Positions 56,810 through 64,000 of a stretch of 64,000 nt of DNA are shown here, one piece after another. The notes below the pieces were generated by a model, which saw only the letters and a list, made by a program, of their open reading frames with translations, searched no databases and was not told the DNA's origin. The stretch covers positions 1 through 64,000 of the forward strand of contig JAJEEU010000062.1 of the NCBI GenBank assembly GCA_022820825.1. The letters are read 5' to 3'. The position numbers were made by a program, and so were the translations under genes. The stretch is from Vicinamibacteria bacterium (lineage in GTDB: Bacteria > Acidobacteriota > Vicinamibacteria > Vicinamibacterales > UBA8438). Each line of letters starts with the position of its first letter. Position 1 is the stretch's first letter.

Positions 56810-57826
56810 ATGACCGATTCCAGCTCGAAACTCACACGTATCGGCGTCTTCTATGACGGCGGCTTCTTCTCTCAAGTCAGCAACTACTACTGCTATCAGC
56901 ACGAGCGCAAGGCCAGACTGTCGGTCACTGGTCTCCACGAGTTCATCCGCGAAGAGGTCGCGAAGGCGGAAGGCGTTGACAAGCGCTATTGTCAGATTGT
57001 CGATTCGCACTACTTCCGGGGCAGGTTGTCAGCCAGCGAGGCACGGAATCGCGAGGTTCTGATGGCCGAGCGAAAATGGGACGATGTTCTGATGCGGACG
57101 GGTATCGTGACCCATTATCTTCCCCTCAGTGAGCGGGACGGGCGCATCGTAGGCGAAAAGGGCATCGACGTGTGGTTTGCACTTGAAGCGTTCGAATTGG
57201 CGATCTACAAGCGATTCAACGTCAGTGTGCTCATCGCGTGCGACGGCGACTTCATTCCCCTCGTCAGAAAACTGAACACCCTCGGCACCCGGGTCATGCT
57301 TCTTGGGTGGGACTACTCGTACATCGATACAGAAGGGAAGAAGAGGGAGACGGTCACTTCCGTCCGTCTGCTGGACGAAGTGACATATCCTGTCCTGATG
57401 CACGGGCTGATCGACGACAAGACCCGCCGACATGACCCGGTCGTCAACAATCTCTTCCTCCCACGGAAGGAACAACAGCACTCGTCATCGCCCGCCGGCA
57501 ACGCCTCACCCACCAAGGCGCCGTCGTCCGCCGAGGAGACCTCCGGAGCGTTGGCGGATGCTCCAGGCGACCCGGAGAATAGAGCGGTCCAGCGCGGCCG
57601 GCTTCAGAATCTCAAGGAAGGCTATGGGTTCATTACGCCCGAGAATGGGGGTAACAACGTCTTCTTCCATTGGAGCGAGATTCGGAACAAGGACTTCAAT
57701 GACTTGTCGATCGGCGACGAGGTTGAGTTCATGTTGGGCGAGAACGACAGGGGTCCCATCGCAACAGCGGTCCTCGTCACGGGGCCTCCGTATCGACAAG
57801 CCGCCGACGCCGGCACCGCACGTTGA
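56810..57826 (+). CDS. NYN nuclease-like domain fused to a cold-shock domain
   Basis: A 338-residue fusion. Residues about 8-195 are a NYN (LabA/DUF88) domain with the acidic metal-site residues D16 (VFYDGGFF), D120 (EKGIDVWFALEAF) and D145/D147 (LIACDGDFIPLV), all present, so RNase activity is plausible. A Ser/Pro/Glu-rich linker (about 220-258) leads to a C-terminal cold-shock domain with RNP1-like KEGYGFITPE and RNP2-like NNVFFHWSEI. The protein therefore pairs a candidate RNase with a nucleic-acid-binding module. Lower GC and accessory neighbours suggest transfer. The cold-shock domain may target the nuclease to structured or foreign RNA. Confidence 0.85.
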   Translation: MTDSSSKLTRIGVFYDGGFFSQVSNYYCYQHERKARLSVTGLHEFIREEVAKAEGVDKRYCQIVDSHYFRGRLSASEARNREVLMAERKWDDVLMRTGIVTHYLPLSERDGRIVGEKGIDVWFALEAFELAIYKRFNVSVLIACDGDFIPLVRKLNTLGTRVMLLGWDYSYIDTEGKKRETVTSVRLLDEVTYPVLMHGLIDDKTRRHDPVVNNLFLPRKEQQHSSSPAGNASPTKAPSSAEETSGALADAPGDPENRAVQRGRLQNLKEGYGFITPENGGNNVFFHWSEIRNKDFNDLSIGDEVEFMLGENDRGPIATAVLVTGPPYRQAADAGTAR

Positions 57827-57996
57827 GCGAGGCGGGGTGCGGCGCGGTGCATGCTCCGCGTTGCCGCGCATCCGCCAGCGCGCCACGGTCCACGTGCACC
57901 ACCACTTGGTAGCGGTCGCCCGTCGTCCCGATGTCCAGTCCGCCGGCCGGCGGCGGTTCGGATGATGCCGGCGGACGTGAAGCCCGCGCGCTATCC

Positions 57997-59229
57997 TCAC
58001 AGGGCGGACCAGGGGATGGCGGTGACGCGGGCGGTCAGGCGCATCGGACGGGGGCAGCGGCAGACGACGAAACCCTCGGTCGCGGCGGCATGTTCGCGCA
58101 CGAACGCATCGACGTGGCGTGCGTCCCCCGGACGTGGGCGAGCCGTCCACTTCACTTCCACCGGCACGACATCGCCCGCCGGACGCTCCAGGATGATGTC
58201 GATCTCTTTCCCGCCGCGCGTGCGGTAGAACGCAAGCCGGCCGGCCCCGAGGTACTGCAGCCGCCGCCACAGCTCCAGCACCACCCACTGCTCGAAGCGG
58301 CGTCCCGGATCCGCAAGCACGACTTCGGGGCCGGGACGCGCACCGCTCGCCGCGTGGCAGACGCCGAGGTCGAACAGGACGAACCGCGGCGTGGATAGCA
58401 GCGCCTTGCGCGGACTGCCGGACCAGGCCGGCACTCGCACGCCGGCGAACATGTCTTCCAGAAGCTGGTAATGCGACTTGACGGTCGGCACCGAAAGGCC
58501 GACCTCGCGCGCGATGGCCGTGTAGTTGACGACGTTGCCCGACTCCCTGGCCGCCAGGCGCAGGAAATTTACGAATGCGCCCCAGTCGCGCACCAGCGCT
58601 TCGCGGCGGATCTCCTCCTCCAGGTACACGGTTGCATAGGCGGTCAGGATGCTGGCGCGGTGCGCCTCGTCGGTCAGGACCACGCCGGGCAGATCGCCGT
58701 ACGCGAGGCGCTCCTCCAGGGCCGCCGCCGGAAACGTGCTGTGCGCCGGCGGCGACGGCAGCGGGAGCACGAACGAGCCCGCATGCGCAGCCGCGGGCGC
58801 AGGTCGTTCGGCAAGCACGAGCGGCAACAGGCGGTGCAGCAGGCTACGCCCCGGCAACAGATTCGCGCCGGTCAACCGCAGCTTGCGGGCCGAGCTGCCG
58901 CACAGCACGAACCTCCAGCGCAGCCGGTCACTATCGTGGAGCACCTGCACCGCATCGAACACGGCAGGAACCGCCTGCGCCTCGTCCACGACTACGACGT
59001 GCGGGCCGCCGCCAACCGGCAGCGCTTCGCACTCGCGGCGGAATGCGCCGGGATCCGCCAGCAGGCGGCCGCGCTCTTCGGGATCGGCGAGGTTGTAGTG
59101 AAGCGCGGGAGCGGGAACCAGGCGGGCCAGCAGCGTCGACTTGCCGGTCTGGCGGGCTCCGAAGAGGATGTGGACCAGCGGCCTGCGCAGATCGCCAGCG
59201 AGCGGACCCTGAATCCACCGATCAATCAC
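57997..59229 (-). CDS. AAA ATPase with DUF4143 domain
   Basis: A 410-residue protein of the widespread ATP-binding DUF4143 family. Walker A is ILFGARQTGKSTLLARL (residues about 21-37), Walker B is VVVVDEAQAVPAVFDAV, the sensor region is FVLCGSSARKLR, and DUF4143 follows with TVYLEEEIRREALVRDWGAF, a winged-helix YTAIAREVGLSVPTVKSHYQ and the C-terminal ERPAGDVVPVEVKW. The biological role of the family is unsettled. An AT-rich upstream stretch contains TTGACT and a TGAC/GTCA inverted repeat. The start is GTG at 59229. Confidence 0.88.
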   Translation of the reverse strand: MIDRWIQGPLAGDLRRPLVHILFGARQTGKSTLLARLVPAPALHYNLADPEERGRLLADPGAFRRECEALPVGGGPHVVVVDEAQAVPAVFDAVQVLHDSDRLRWRFVLCGSSARKLRLTGANLLPGRSLLHRLLPLVLAERPAPAAAHAGSFVLPLPSPPAHSTFPAAALEERLAYGDLPGVVLTDEAHRASILTAYATVYLEEEIRREALVRDWGAFVNFLRLAARESGNVVNYTAIAREVGLSVPTVKSHYQLLEDMFAGVRVPAWSGSPRKALLSTPRFVLFDLGVCHAASGARPGPEVVLADPGRRFEQWVVLELWRRLQYLGAGRLAFYRTRGGKEIDIILERPAGDVVPVEVKWTARPRPGDARHVDAFVREHAAATEGFVVCRCPRPMRLTARVTAIPWSAL

Positions 59230-59245
59230 ACAATCTTGTAATCGC

Positions 59246-59275
59246 CTGACATATACAAAGTCAAGTTGCAGATTA
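59246..59275 (-). promoter_or_regulatory. Possible promoter of the DUF4143 ATPase
   Basis: The only clearly AT-rich spot nearby. The minus strand reads TTGACT, 17 bases, TTACAA, with the inverted repeat TGACTTTGTATATGTCA overlapping the -35 and spacer. The -10 match is weak. Confidence 0.4.
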
Positions 59276-59327
59276 TGCAGGCTACTGCGCTACCCGCCGA
59301 CGGCAGAAGGCTGGTGAGCCGTACGGG

Positions 59328-60263
59328 CTACTGCTCCAGCTCGTCGTAGATCGTCTGGATGTTGGTCGGAATCCGCATCGGATCCGACCGGTTGTAGCCC
59401 TCGAACTCGTCGGGAATCACGTACTCCTCGGCGGCCTCCTCCGCGGTCTTGCCCGCGGCGTGCGCCGCCCGCGCCATCGCCACGAACTGGCGGTGGAACT
59501 CGGCGTACTCCTCCAGTTCGGCCCAGGTGAAGAATCCCGGCGTGTGACCCGGAATGATGGTGTCGACGCCCTGAATGCCGGCCGCGGTCTTCGCCAGCGT
59601 CTCCGGATACTCGAGGCCACTGCCGCCGTTGTTGGTGTCGATGAACGGCGGGCGCTTCAGCGAGAACATGTCGCCGGAATGCATCGCCCGCTCGGCCGGG
59701 AACACCACCAGCGTGTCGCCGTTGGTGTGCGCCGGCCCGAAGTGGTAGAGGTCGATCCGGTCGTCCCCGAACCAGACCGACGCTTTCTCCGAGAACGTCG
59801 TCTGCGGTAGGTACCGCGCGTTCTCGCCCTTGAACGTCTGGCAGTTGGTGACCGGCAGGCACTCCTCCCGGGTCAGGCTGGCCTTGATGTTCTCGTGCGT
59901 GATCACCTCGATCGTGTCGGGAAACTCCGGCGTGCTGCCGGCGTGATCGTTGTGGGTGTGCGTGTGGAACATCGCCAGGATCGGCTTGTCGGTGACCGTC
60001 CGGATCTGGTCGATGATCTGCTGGCCGTAGCCGGGGAGCTTGGAGTCGACCACGGCGACGCCCTGATCCATCACGTAGACCGCCACGTTGCCGCCGCTGA
60101 AGGTGGCGCGATCGGTCGGATCGCCGCCCTGGATCACGTACAGGTCGCCGCGGACCTGCTCGATTGCGGGCACGGGCGGCGGCCCGTCGGGCCCGCACGC
60201 CGCGGCGCCGATCAGCAGACCGCCCGATGTCAGCAGCAATCCGAGCAGCACGGTTCGTCTCAT
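59328..60263 (-). CDS. MBL-fold metallo-hydrolase lipoprotein
   Basis: A 311-residue lipoprotein with a lipobox at Cys23 (LIGAAACGPDG). The metallo-beta-lactamase fold follows, with the zinc motif FHTHTHNDHAGS (H102, H104, D106, H107), the second-site His in FGPAHTNGDTLVV and the late IIPGHTPGFF. Both metal sites look complete, so it should hydrolyse a small ester, lactone or thioester in the periplasm. An approximately 60-residue C-terminal extension is helical. The substrate is unknown. Confidence 0.88.
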   Translation of the reverse strand: MRRTVLLGLLLTSGGLLIGAAACGPDGPPPVPAIEQVRGDLYVIQGGDPTDRATFSGGNVAVYVMDQGVAVVDSKLPGYGQQIIDQIRTVTDKPILAMFHTHTHNDHAGSTPEFPDTIEVITHENIKASLTREECLPVTNCQTFKGENARYLPQTTFSEKASVWFGDDRIDLYHFGPAHTNGDTLVVFPAERAMHSGDMFSLKRPPFIDTNNGGSGLEYPETLAKTAAGIQGVDTIIPGHTPGFFTWAELEEYAEFHRQFVAMARAAHAAGKTAEEAAEEYVIPDEFEGYNRSDPMRIPTNIQTIYDELEQ

Positions 60264-60351
60264 CTAAGCCCTCCCGGCGTGCGCGCCCATCCAGAGCGGC
60301 AGAGTGGGGGTCATTGTACCGCGGACGGCAACCGGCGGCCGTCCCCGGGGG

Positions 60352-61104
60352 TCAGTCGGCGGTGAGCGCTTCTACGTAGTCCCGGATGCGGGCGGCGTTC
60401 GTGCCGGCGTCGCCGCCGCCGACGCGCGACAGCGACCGGACGTCGATCCGGCTGCCCGCGCCGGCCGGCCGCACACGGATGACGACGTCGTCCTTGAACC
60501 CGAACCAGAAGGTGGTGTCCGTCGCCTCGATCCGCCCCGCTGGCTCGTCGGCCTCCACGAGCTGCCAGCGCATCCGGTACACCGCGGCGAGCGCACGTTC
60601 GAACGCCTCCGCCGGCGGATCGTCCAGCATGACGGGCTGGAGGTCCGGATACGCCTGGCGCTGCTGCGCAGCGATCACCTCTCCCTCGTAGTCCGTCCGG
60701 CCCGGGGCATTCAGGAGCACCACGGCGACGAACGGGGGCGGATCCCCGGTATCGGTCGAGATGTCGTGAATGGGCGGCCTGGCGGGACCGACCCGGTAGC
60801 CGGCCGGGATCGAGAACATCGCGCCGGCAGCCACCAGGCAAGGCAGGGCCACCCAGACGCCGCGGCGCGCGCCTTTCGGCCTGGCAAGCAGATACCCGAG
60901 CGCCAGGGCCGACACGCCGGCGGCCGCGACCGCGGCGTACGCGCCCCAGCGCAGCACCCCCAGCAGCGCGGTCCGTAGCGGCAGGACGCCGAGCCGGTAG
61001 CCCAGCGGCGCCGCAAGCAGCACCAGCGCCGCCACCACGACGGCGGCGACAGCAAGCTTCACCACCCACGGGATGGATGCGCTGCGTCCCTGCCGGCGAG
61101 TCAT
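60352..61104 (-). CDS. DUF1499 membrane protein
   Basis: A 250-residue protein with three N-terminal membrane helices (VVKLAVAAVVVAALVLLAA, WGAYAAVAAAGVSALALGYL, VALPCLVAAGAMFSIPAGY) and a C-terminal DUF1499 domain. The latter shows AYPDLQPVMLDDPPAEAFER, WQLVEADEPAGRIEATDTTF, WFGFKDDVVIRVRPAGAGSR and SLSRVGGGDAGTNAARIRDY. The family has no defined biochemical role. The start overlaps the stop of the small membrane protein gene upstream by four bases (ATGA). Confidence 0.85.
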   Translation of the reverse strand: MTRRQGRSASIPWVVKLAVAAVVVAALVLLAAPLGYRLGVLPLRTALLGVLRWGAYAAVAAAGVSALALGYLLARPKGARRGVWVALPCLVAAGAMFSIPAGYRVGPARPPIHDISTDTGDPPPFVAVVLLNAPGRTDYEGEVIAAQQRQAYPDLQPVMLDDPPAEAFERALAAVYRMRWQLVEADEPAGRIEATDTTFWFGFKDDVVIRVRPAGAGSRIDVRSLSRVGGGDAGTNAARIRDYVEALTAD

Positions 61105-61439
61105 GTGCCTGTAACCCCCCTGATCCGATGCGTCGCCCGCACCACCAGGATCGAGGCGACGCTGGCGTAGAGCGACGTGGTCACGCCCTCGATGATCGCG
61201 TTGAGGGTCGTGCCGACGGCCGGTAGAAACGCCAGCACATCCGAGTTGGCGGCGGCGCCGGCGGCAACGACGAACACGAGGTAGTTCGTGGCGTCCTCGG
61301 CATCGACCGCCAGCGCCCCGTACAGCAACCCGAGCACGACGAGCAGCGGCGACAGGCTGCTGCGCACGTCCGGCAACGGCACGACGGCGATCAGGATCGC
61401 CACCAGGAACGTGAGACCAACGATAGCTCGGACTGCCAT
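61101..61439 (-). CDS. Small multi-pass membrane protein
   Basis: A 112-residue protein with four hydrophobic stretches (AIVGLTFLVAILIAVV, LSPLLVVLGLLYGALAV, NYLVFVVAAGAAA, then ASVASILVVRATH). No family recognised. The ATG at 61439 has a strong AGGAGGAG-type ribosome-binding site. Larger overlapping frames on this strand are shadows of the M1 peptidase. It is translationally coupled to the DUF1499 gene, so the two may act together. Confidence 0.65.
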   Translation of the reverse strand: MAVRAIVGLTFLVAILIAVVPLPDVRSSLSPLLVVLGLLYGALAVDAEDATNYLVFVVAAGAAANSDVLAFLPAVGTTLNAIIEGVTTSLYASVASILVVRATHRIRGVTGT

Positions 61440-61519
61440 GCTCTCCTCCTTGTGATCCAGTGCCACGTGGGCACCGTCACAGCATATGATCTCCGAGCTA
61501 TCCATTCGGAGCCGCGTGC

Positions 61520-64000
61520 ATGCCGCCCCCTGAACCCCCTCAGCGACACGCGCTGCGCGGGGCCGCATTGGCCGCGCTGGCGGCGATGCCGCTGGCGGCC
61601 GGCCAGGATGGCCGCGACGCGGGCAAACCCGAGCCGCCAGCCGCCTACCAGGCGCTCGTGGACGCCGCGCTCGAGCCCGCCGGCCGCATCGACGGCGGCG
61701 TGCTGCGCATCGACCGCTTCGAGTTCGAGCTGACCGGCGGCGACCTGTACGTGCTGCCGCACGGGGGCGCGGCGGGCGACGTGGCCGTCTACCTGGGCGA
61801 CGGCGTCGTGCGCGCCTGGCCGCCGGACGGGGTGGAGCACCAGCAGGTGGAGAAGTTCCTCGACGAGGACCTGCTGGAAGAGCAGTTCGACCGCTTCGTG
61901 TTCTGGCTGACCGGTGACGCGAGCGGGCGCCTGCGGGCGCTGGCCGGCGGTCCGGCCGGACGCCGCGCGGGGCGGGCCGACGACCTGCTCGACGACCGTC
62001 GCGAGGCGCTGCTGGAGCACCAGTTCTACAACCCCGACAGCCGGCTGCTGCTCGACATCCTGGCGCCCGAAGCCGCGGCGGCGGCCCCGCGCCGGCCGGC
62101 GTATTTCCACGCACAGGTCGACGGGGACGACAAGGGCTGGTTCACGATAGAGATCGAGCCGCGGGCGCGGGAGGAAGTGGCGGTCTTCCGCTACGACCAC
62201 CGGCGCAACGTGCGCAATGTCTGGATGGGGTTCCACGCGCTCGAGGAGTTCGACCGCGGCGCGGCCGAGCGTGCGTTCGGCGGCTTTCCCCGCGACCCCG
62301 AGACGGACGGACCCGCGCCCGGCCGCCGCGACGACGAGGACGACGACGACTGGACCGCGCGCGACCTCGGCCTGGCGCCCCGCACGCTGTTCCCCGCGGA
62401 CGAGGGGTGGGCGCCGCGGCTTGCGGTCGCGCGCACCGACGTCGACCTGGCGCTGGAGGGCAACGGCGACGCCGCCGGCACCGCCGCGCTGCTCATCGAG
62501 CCGCTGGAGCCGCTGGCCGCGCTGCGGCTGCAGATCTCGCGCCTCCTGGAGGTTACGGGCGTGCACTGGCAGGCTGGCTGGCCGGAGAACGCGGACGACG
62601 TGCGTGCCGTGGCCCTCATCGGCGGCCCGGAACAGGCCGGCGGCGGAGACGCCGCGGCCGATCCGTCGGAGCCGGCCGCCCCCGCCGGCGATCCGATCCC
62701 TTACGTGCAGGAAACGCACGGGCGGCTCATGGGCGACGACCTGCACGAGGAGTGGGTGACGGTCGCCCTGCCCCGCACCGTGGCCGCGGGCGAGCGGTTC
62801 GTACTCGAAGTCGCCTACGAAGGCCCGCTCGTCGAACGTCTGCGCACCGCCCGCGGATACTTCCTGAAGGACACGCTGTACTGGGCGCCGGCGCACCCCG
62901 ACAACCGGCGCTGGCGGCAGCGCTTCAGCTTCCGTTCCCCGGAGCGGCTGCAGGTCGCCAGCGGCATGGAGCTGCTCGACGAGCGCGTGGTCGACGGCAC
63001 GCGGATATCCGAATGGGTCTCGGATACGCCGGTGCGCGGCATGTCGTTCAGCATCGGCCGCTTCGAGGTCACCGCGGCCGAGGCCGAGGGCCTGCCCCCG
63101 ATCAGCGTCTACGAGAACCGCAGCCAGACCGGGTTCGCGCCCGGCGCGCTGCGCAAGACCATCGAGGATCTCGAGGGATCAATACGCGTGTTCGGGGACT
63201 ACTTCGGCGCCTATCCGTATCCCTCGCTGCTGCTGACCGAAACCGTGGCCCACAACGGCCAGGCGTTTCCCGGAATGGTGCTGCTGTCGTACCAGGCGTT
63301 CGGCCAGCTCCACACCGGGGTGTCGGAGGTGTTCCGCGCCCACGAGGTGGCGCACCAGTGGTGGGGCGCCCTCGTCCACTGGGAGGACTACCGCGACCAG
63401 TGGATCTCGGAAGGGTTCTCCCACTACTCGGCGGCGTTGTACGTGCTCGCCGGTCTGGAGGACGAGGACCAGTTCGAGGACATCCTGGACGCCTGGCGCC
63501 TCGACGTGCTCGGCGAGGTGAACGTCGGCCAGGGCCTCGGCATCCTGCACTACGGCGTGCGGCCCGCGGTGATCCGCGAGAGCGAGGGCCACGAGTCCGG
63601 CCCGGTCGTGGCCGGCTATCGGCTCAACTCCACCGAGACGCCGGTCGACTACCAGATCCTGGCGTACGAGAAGGGCGCCTTCATCCTGCACATGCTGCGG
63701 ATGCTGCTGGCCGACATCGCGACCGGCGACGACACGCGGTTCCGCGCGATGATGCGGCAGTTCGTCCGCGACCACCGCGAGGCGCCGGCCAGCACGCGCT
63801 CGTTCGAGGCGGCGGTCGAGCGGGCGTTCGGCGAGCCGATGGACTGGTTCTTCGACCAGTGGGTGTACGGCGTGGACGTGCCGACCTACCGCCCGGATCT
63901 GGAGGTGTCGCCCGTCGCCGACCAGCAGCCCCCCTGGCTGCTGCACGGCACGATCCGCCAGGAGGACGTCCCCGACACGTTCCGCATGCCGGTGCCCGTC
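61520..64000 (+). CDS. M1-family metallopeptidase, 3' end beyond the window
   Basis: The frame is open from ATG 61520 to the window end, 827 codons. An N-terminal signal-like hydrophobic stretch (residues about 14-30) is followed by a large beta-rich domain. The zinc motif FRAHEVAHQWWGALVHWEDY (HExxH) is near residue 608, with the third ligand Glu in QWISEGFSHYSAAL about 20 residues on. This is the M1 aminopeptidase signature. The exopeptidase GAMEN motif is replaced by NGQAFPGMVLL. It is longer at the N-terminus than standard M1 enzymes, with an extra domain that has Asp-rich loops (RRDDEDDDDW). Confidence 0.9.
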   Translation, partial: MPPPEPPQRHALRGAALAALAAMPLAAGQDGRDAGKPEPPAAYQALVDAALEPAGRIDGGVLRIDRFEFELTGGDLYVLPHGGAAGDVAVYLGDGVVRAWPPDGVEHQQVEKFLDEDLLEEQFDRFVFWLTGDASGRLRALAGGPAGRRAGRADDLLDDRREALLEHQFYNPDSRLLLDILAPEAAAAAPRRPAYFHAQVDGDDKGWFTIEIEPRAREEVAVFRYDHRRNVRNVWMGFHALEEFDRGAAERAFGGFPRDPETDGPAPGRRDDEDDDDWTARDLGLAPRTLFPADEGWAPRLAVARTDVDLALEGNGDAAGTAALLIEPLEPLAALRLQISRLLEVTGVHWQAGWPENADDVRAVALIGGPEQAGGGDAAADPSEPAAPAGDPIPYVQETHGRLMGDDLHEEWVTVALPRTVAAGERFVLEVAYEGPLVERLRTARGYFLKDTLYWAPAHPDNRRWRQRFSFRSPERLQVASGMELLDERVVDGTRISEWVSDTPVRGMSFSIGRFEVTAAEAEGLPPISVYENRSQTGFAPGALRKTIEDLEGSIRVFGDYFGAYPYPSLLLTETVAHNGQAFPGMVLLSYQAFGQLHTGVSEVFRAHEVAHQWWGALVHWEDYRDQWISEGFSHYSAALYVLAGLEDEDQFEDILDAWRLDVLGEVNVGQGLGILHYGVRPAVIRESEGHESGPVVAGYRLNSTETPVDYQILAYEKGAFILHMLRMLLADIATGDDTRFRAMMRQFVRDHREAPASTRSFEAAVERAFGEPMDWFFDQWVYGVDVPTYRPDLEVSPVADQQPPWLLHGTIRQEDVPDTFRMPVPV

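Noticed and set aside
61101-62114. 337-codon frame extending the small membrane protein upstream to 62114
   Set aside because: The N-terminal two thirds are Arg/Pro/Ala-rich and antisense to the M1 peptidase. A strong ribosome-binding site and membrane protein start at 61439.

Overview
The window is a very GC-rich chromosomal segment with densely packed genes and no rRNA, tRNA, integrase, insertion sequence or CRISPR array that I can recognise. The gene content suggests a Gram-negative bacterium. It has Pal and other lipoproteins, a CBM9/DUF5916 outer-membrane protein, PQQ-type quinoproteins with a dihaem cytochrome c, a GldA/GldF/GldG-like ABC cluster and a tilS-ftsH-folP-cdaA-ybbR-glmM-pdxJ block. 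This mix looks most like an Acidobacteriota (Vicinamibacteria-like) genome. That assignment is inferred from gene content, not from a phylogeny.

Layout. 1-2.6 kb: 3' part of truA, then two glycosyltransferases. 2.6-7.5 kb: pyrimidine genes, with pyrR-pyrB-pyrC on the minus strand (a candidate PyrR-binding hairpin lies in the leader) and divergent pyrK-pyrD. pyrD carries an in-frame amber codon. 7.5-9.4 kb: pal, a LysW-like zinc ribbon, an intergenic inverted-repeat element and a receiver-PilZ protein. 9.7-14.5 kb: ABC exporter operon (ATPase, permease, GldG-like, DUF4340). 14.5-16.5 kb: queC, queE, nth. 16.5-20.5 kb: a compact bacterial microcompartment operon (class II aldolase with a C-terminal encapsulation-type tail, one BMC-H, three BMC-P, a 2-hydroxyacid dehydrogenase) preceded by a YHS protein and a TPR protein.

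20.6-40.3 kb is a defence island of visibly lower GC in its centre. Its two ends look like the halves of one helicase-methylase-ATPase locus. A DUF499 ATPase, a 166-aa protein and the first 12 or so codons of a RecF/AAA15-like ATPase are on the right. A DUF1156 DNA methylase (with a one-base frameshift) and a PLD-SNF2 helicase are on the left. Between them sit a ParS/MbcA-RES toxin-antitoxin pair, a truncated COG1672-type ATPase, a P-loop ATPase with eight 43-residue TPR-like repeats, a 1363-residue HigA-type HTH protein with a possible nuclease-like domain, and a DUF4238 protein. The HTH gene has a perfect 13-bp inverted repeat lying inside a consensus-like promoter that would give a leaderless mRNA. 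This block is the best candidate for an undescribed system.

40.4-47.5 kb: housekeeping block (pdxJ, glmM, ybbR, cdaA, folP, ftsH, tilS) on the minus strand. 47.6-53.0 kb: SYLF protein, PQQ dehydrogenase with a lanthanide-type Asp pair, dihaem cytochrome c, DUF5916 protein. 53.2-55.6 kb: two exported beta-propeller-type proteins. 55.7-59.2 kb: a smaller accessory patch (UDG-like protein, NYN-cold-shock fusion, DUF4143 ATPase). 59.3-64.0 kb: MBL-fold lipoprotein, DUF1499 protein, small membrane protein and the start of an M1 peptidase that runs off the window.

Three otherwise intact genes carry single-base lesions: pyrD (TAG), the exported propeller gene (TAG after four codons) and the methylase (one-base deletion). 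Either the assembly contains errors or the lineage is accumulating mutations. Reads over these three sites would decide.
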